NCBI GenBank assembly: GCA_030532815.1
Contig: JAUNKI010000099.1
Span: forward strand, 1-7,440
Source of the DNA: Leptotrichiaceae bacterium
Lineage (GTDB): Bacteria; Fusobacteriota; Fusobacteriia; Fusobacteriales; Leptotrichiaceae
Direction: 5' to 3'
DNA: 7,440 bases
How positions within the stretch are numbered: the stretch's first letter is position 1; the number at the start of each line of letters is the position of its first letter. A program made the position numbers and the translations under genes. Below are positions 6,649 through 7,440 of the stretch, in pieces. Below the pieces are notes generated by a model, which worked only from the letters and a program-made list of their open reading frames with translations, searched no databases and had not been told where the DNA came from.

Positions 6649-7076
6649 ATGATGTTAATAAGAGCATTTATATTATGTATGACAAAACATTGGAAACAGA
6701 AGGACAAATCAGGAAAAAGATATGTCTGGCATCCGATAAATGTCATGCTGAATGTGAAAGGATACAATGAAAAAATAACAGCTCTACTACATGACATTAT
6801 AGAAGACACTGAATTGACTATTGATAATCTGAAAGCTATGAAATTCAATCCTGAAATAATTGAAGCTGTCAATATCATCACTAAAAAAAGCGGGCAGGAA
6901 TATTGGAATATTTTAAATATCTGGAATCAGTTAAAAATAATGAAATAGCAAAAAAAGTGAAAATAGCAGATTTAAAGCATAATATGGATTTGAGCAGAAT
7001 AATGTGTCCAACTGAAAAAGACTATGAAAGAGCTGAAAAATATAAAAAAGCACTTGAGTATCTGAATATGCCATAA
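6649..7076 (+). pseudogene. Frameshifted small HD-domain (p)ppGpp hydrolase-like gene
   Basis: Homologue of small RelA/SpoT-like HD phosphohydrolases (MESH1 type), which remove pyrophosphate from alarmones such as ppGpp. The first frame (6649-6948) encodes H.KQKDKSGKRYVWHP, then ALLHDIIEDT, then IIEAVNIITKKSGQEY, all in family order. It then drifts into an unrelated tail and stops at TAG 6946-6948. The family sequence resumes in the -1 frame from TTG at 6903: NEIAKKVKIADLKHNMDLSRI and EKYKKALEYLNMP, ending at TAA 7074-7076. Restoring one T near 6903 gives a continuous protein of about 141 aa, a normal size. Counting from the second ATG (6652), metal ligands would be H27, H47, D48 and D107; the last lies past the break, so the truncated 99-aa product should be inactive. 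There is no clear ribosome binding site; translation probably couples to trpS, whose stop is 6 nt upstream. Sequencing error is an alternative to real decay. Confidence 0.85.
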
Positions 7077-7369
7077 AAAACATATACAACATAAGTAATA
7101 TACAGAAATTTTCTTTGAAATTAAAATACAGAGTTACATCACGAATTGAGTATACGGTAATTTATAAATTTTATATACAATTGCTCCGTAAATTAAGTAT
7201 AATATCTCAATTAGTGCCGGCAGGACCGTTACCATAAAAATGAAAAATATATCGGTCCGTACATTTTTACATATTCTGTTATTTCTGAAAACATTTTAAA
7301 TAACGATTTATAATTTAAATTAAATCTGTTTTAAAATACTATGTTAAATATATATTGTTTAAAAGAGCT
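7077..7369. other. Non-coding AT-rich stretch after the trpS operon
   Basis: No credible reading frame was found on either strand. The stretch contains a palindromic AT block, GTATA...TATAC around AATTTATAAATT (7150-7178), and a distant inverted repeat, GGACCG (7223-7228) with CGGTCC (7253-7258), separated by 24 nt. The second is followed by GTACATTTTT, so it might act as a weak terminator for the plus-strand operon. A TATAAT at 7198-7203 has no matching -35 at the proper distance. I see no RNA gene. Confidence 0.5.
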
Positions 7370-7440
7370 GGGGCTGTCTCATAAAGTATAAAAACATATT
7401 TAATCATAAACTTTATATATTTTCTATTTTTATAAAATCA
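7370..7440. mobile_element. Possible insertion-sequence end, cut by the window edge
   Basis: GGGGCTGTCTCATAAAGT at 7370-7387 resembles the terminal inverted repeat of several transposons of low-GC bacteria, whose ends begin GGG(G/A)CTGTCTCA followed by an A/T-rich tract (remembered pattern, perhaps IS1182-like; not checked). Inside it TAAAGT (7382-7387) and ACTTTA form a further inverted repeat about 25 nt apart. If real, the element extends to the right, and its transposase and other end lie outside the window. No transposase coding sequence is visible in these 71 bases. Confidence 0.4.

Noticed and set aside
6633..6881. Minus-strand reading frame of 82 codons opposite the HD gene
   Set aside because: It is a shadow of the plus-strand HD-hydrolase-like sequence, whose family motifs are clear. 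It has no recognisable domain of its own.
6926..6960. Programmed -1 frameshift at the A-rich stretch in the HD gene
   Set aside because: The A7 run lies downstream of the first-frame stop, and family similarity already switches frame near 6903, before any plausible slippery site.
1..7440. CRISPR array, tRNA or rRNA genes
   Set aside because: No regularly spaced repeats, cloverleaf sequences or rRNA signatures were seen on either strand.

Overview
The window is AT-rich chromosomal DNA with strong AGGAGG-type ribosome binding sites, lysine/isoleucine-rich proteins and many A/T-ending codons. This fits a low-GC anaerobe or fermenter. The codon style and gene types suggest Fusobacteriota, perhaps Leptotrichia or a relative, but this is an inference from style and not from a search.

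Minus strand, 4953 down to 116: a compact five-gene sugar-type transport cluster. In transcription order it holds a LacI-family regulator, a UgpB-like lipoprotein substrate-binding protein, two CUT1-type ABC permeases (MalF/UgpA-like, then MalG/UgpE-like), and a small metallo-beta-lactamase-fold hydrolase. The last four genes are 12 to 21 nt apart and are almost certainly one operon. The 81-nt gap after the regulator has no visible terminator or operator, so the regulator is probably the first gene of the same transcript. No ATPase gene is present, so the permeases probably use a shared ATPase (MsmK/UgpC type) encoded elsewhere. The substrate is not certain.

Intergenic region 4954-5667 (714 bp): non-coding and very AT-rich. 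It holds two near-identical LacI-type operators exactly 410 bp apart, an imperfect long stem-loop, and a good promoter for trpS followed by a structured leader of about 184 nt.

Plus strand, 5668 to 7076: trpS (tryptophanyl-tRNA synthetase, intact), then directly a small HD-domain (p)ppGpp-hydrolase-like gene broken by what looks like a single-base deletion near 6903. The last 364 bp contain no gene. They hold a weak inverted repeat and, at 7370, a sequence resembling an insertion-sequence end that runs out of the window.

Most of the window is ordinary. The parts worth a second look are the paired operators, the UgpB-like receptor that seems to lack the glycerophosphate-binding residues and travels with an MBL hydrolase, the frameshifted alarmone-hydrolase homologue behind trpS, and the trpS leader.
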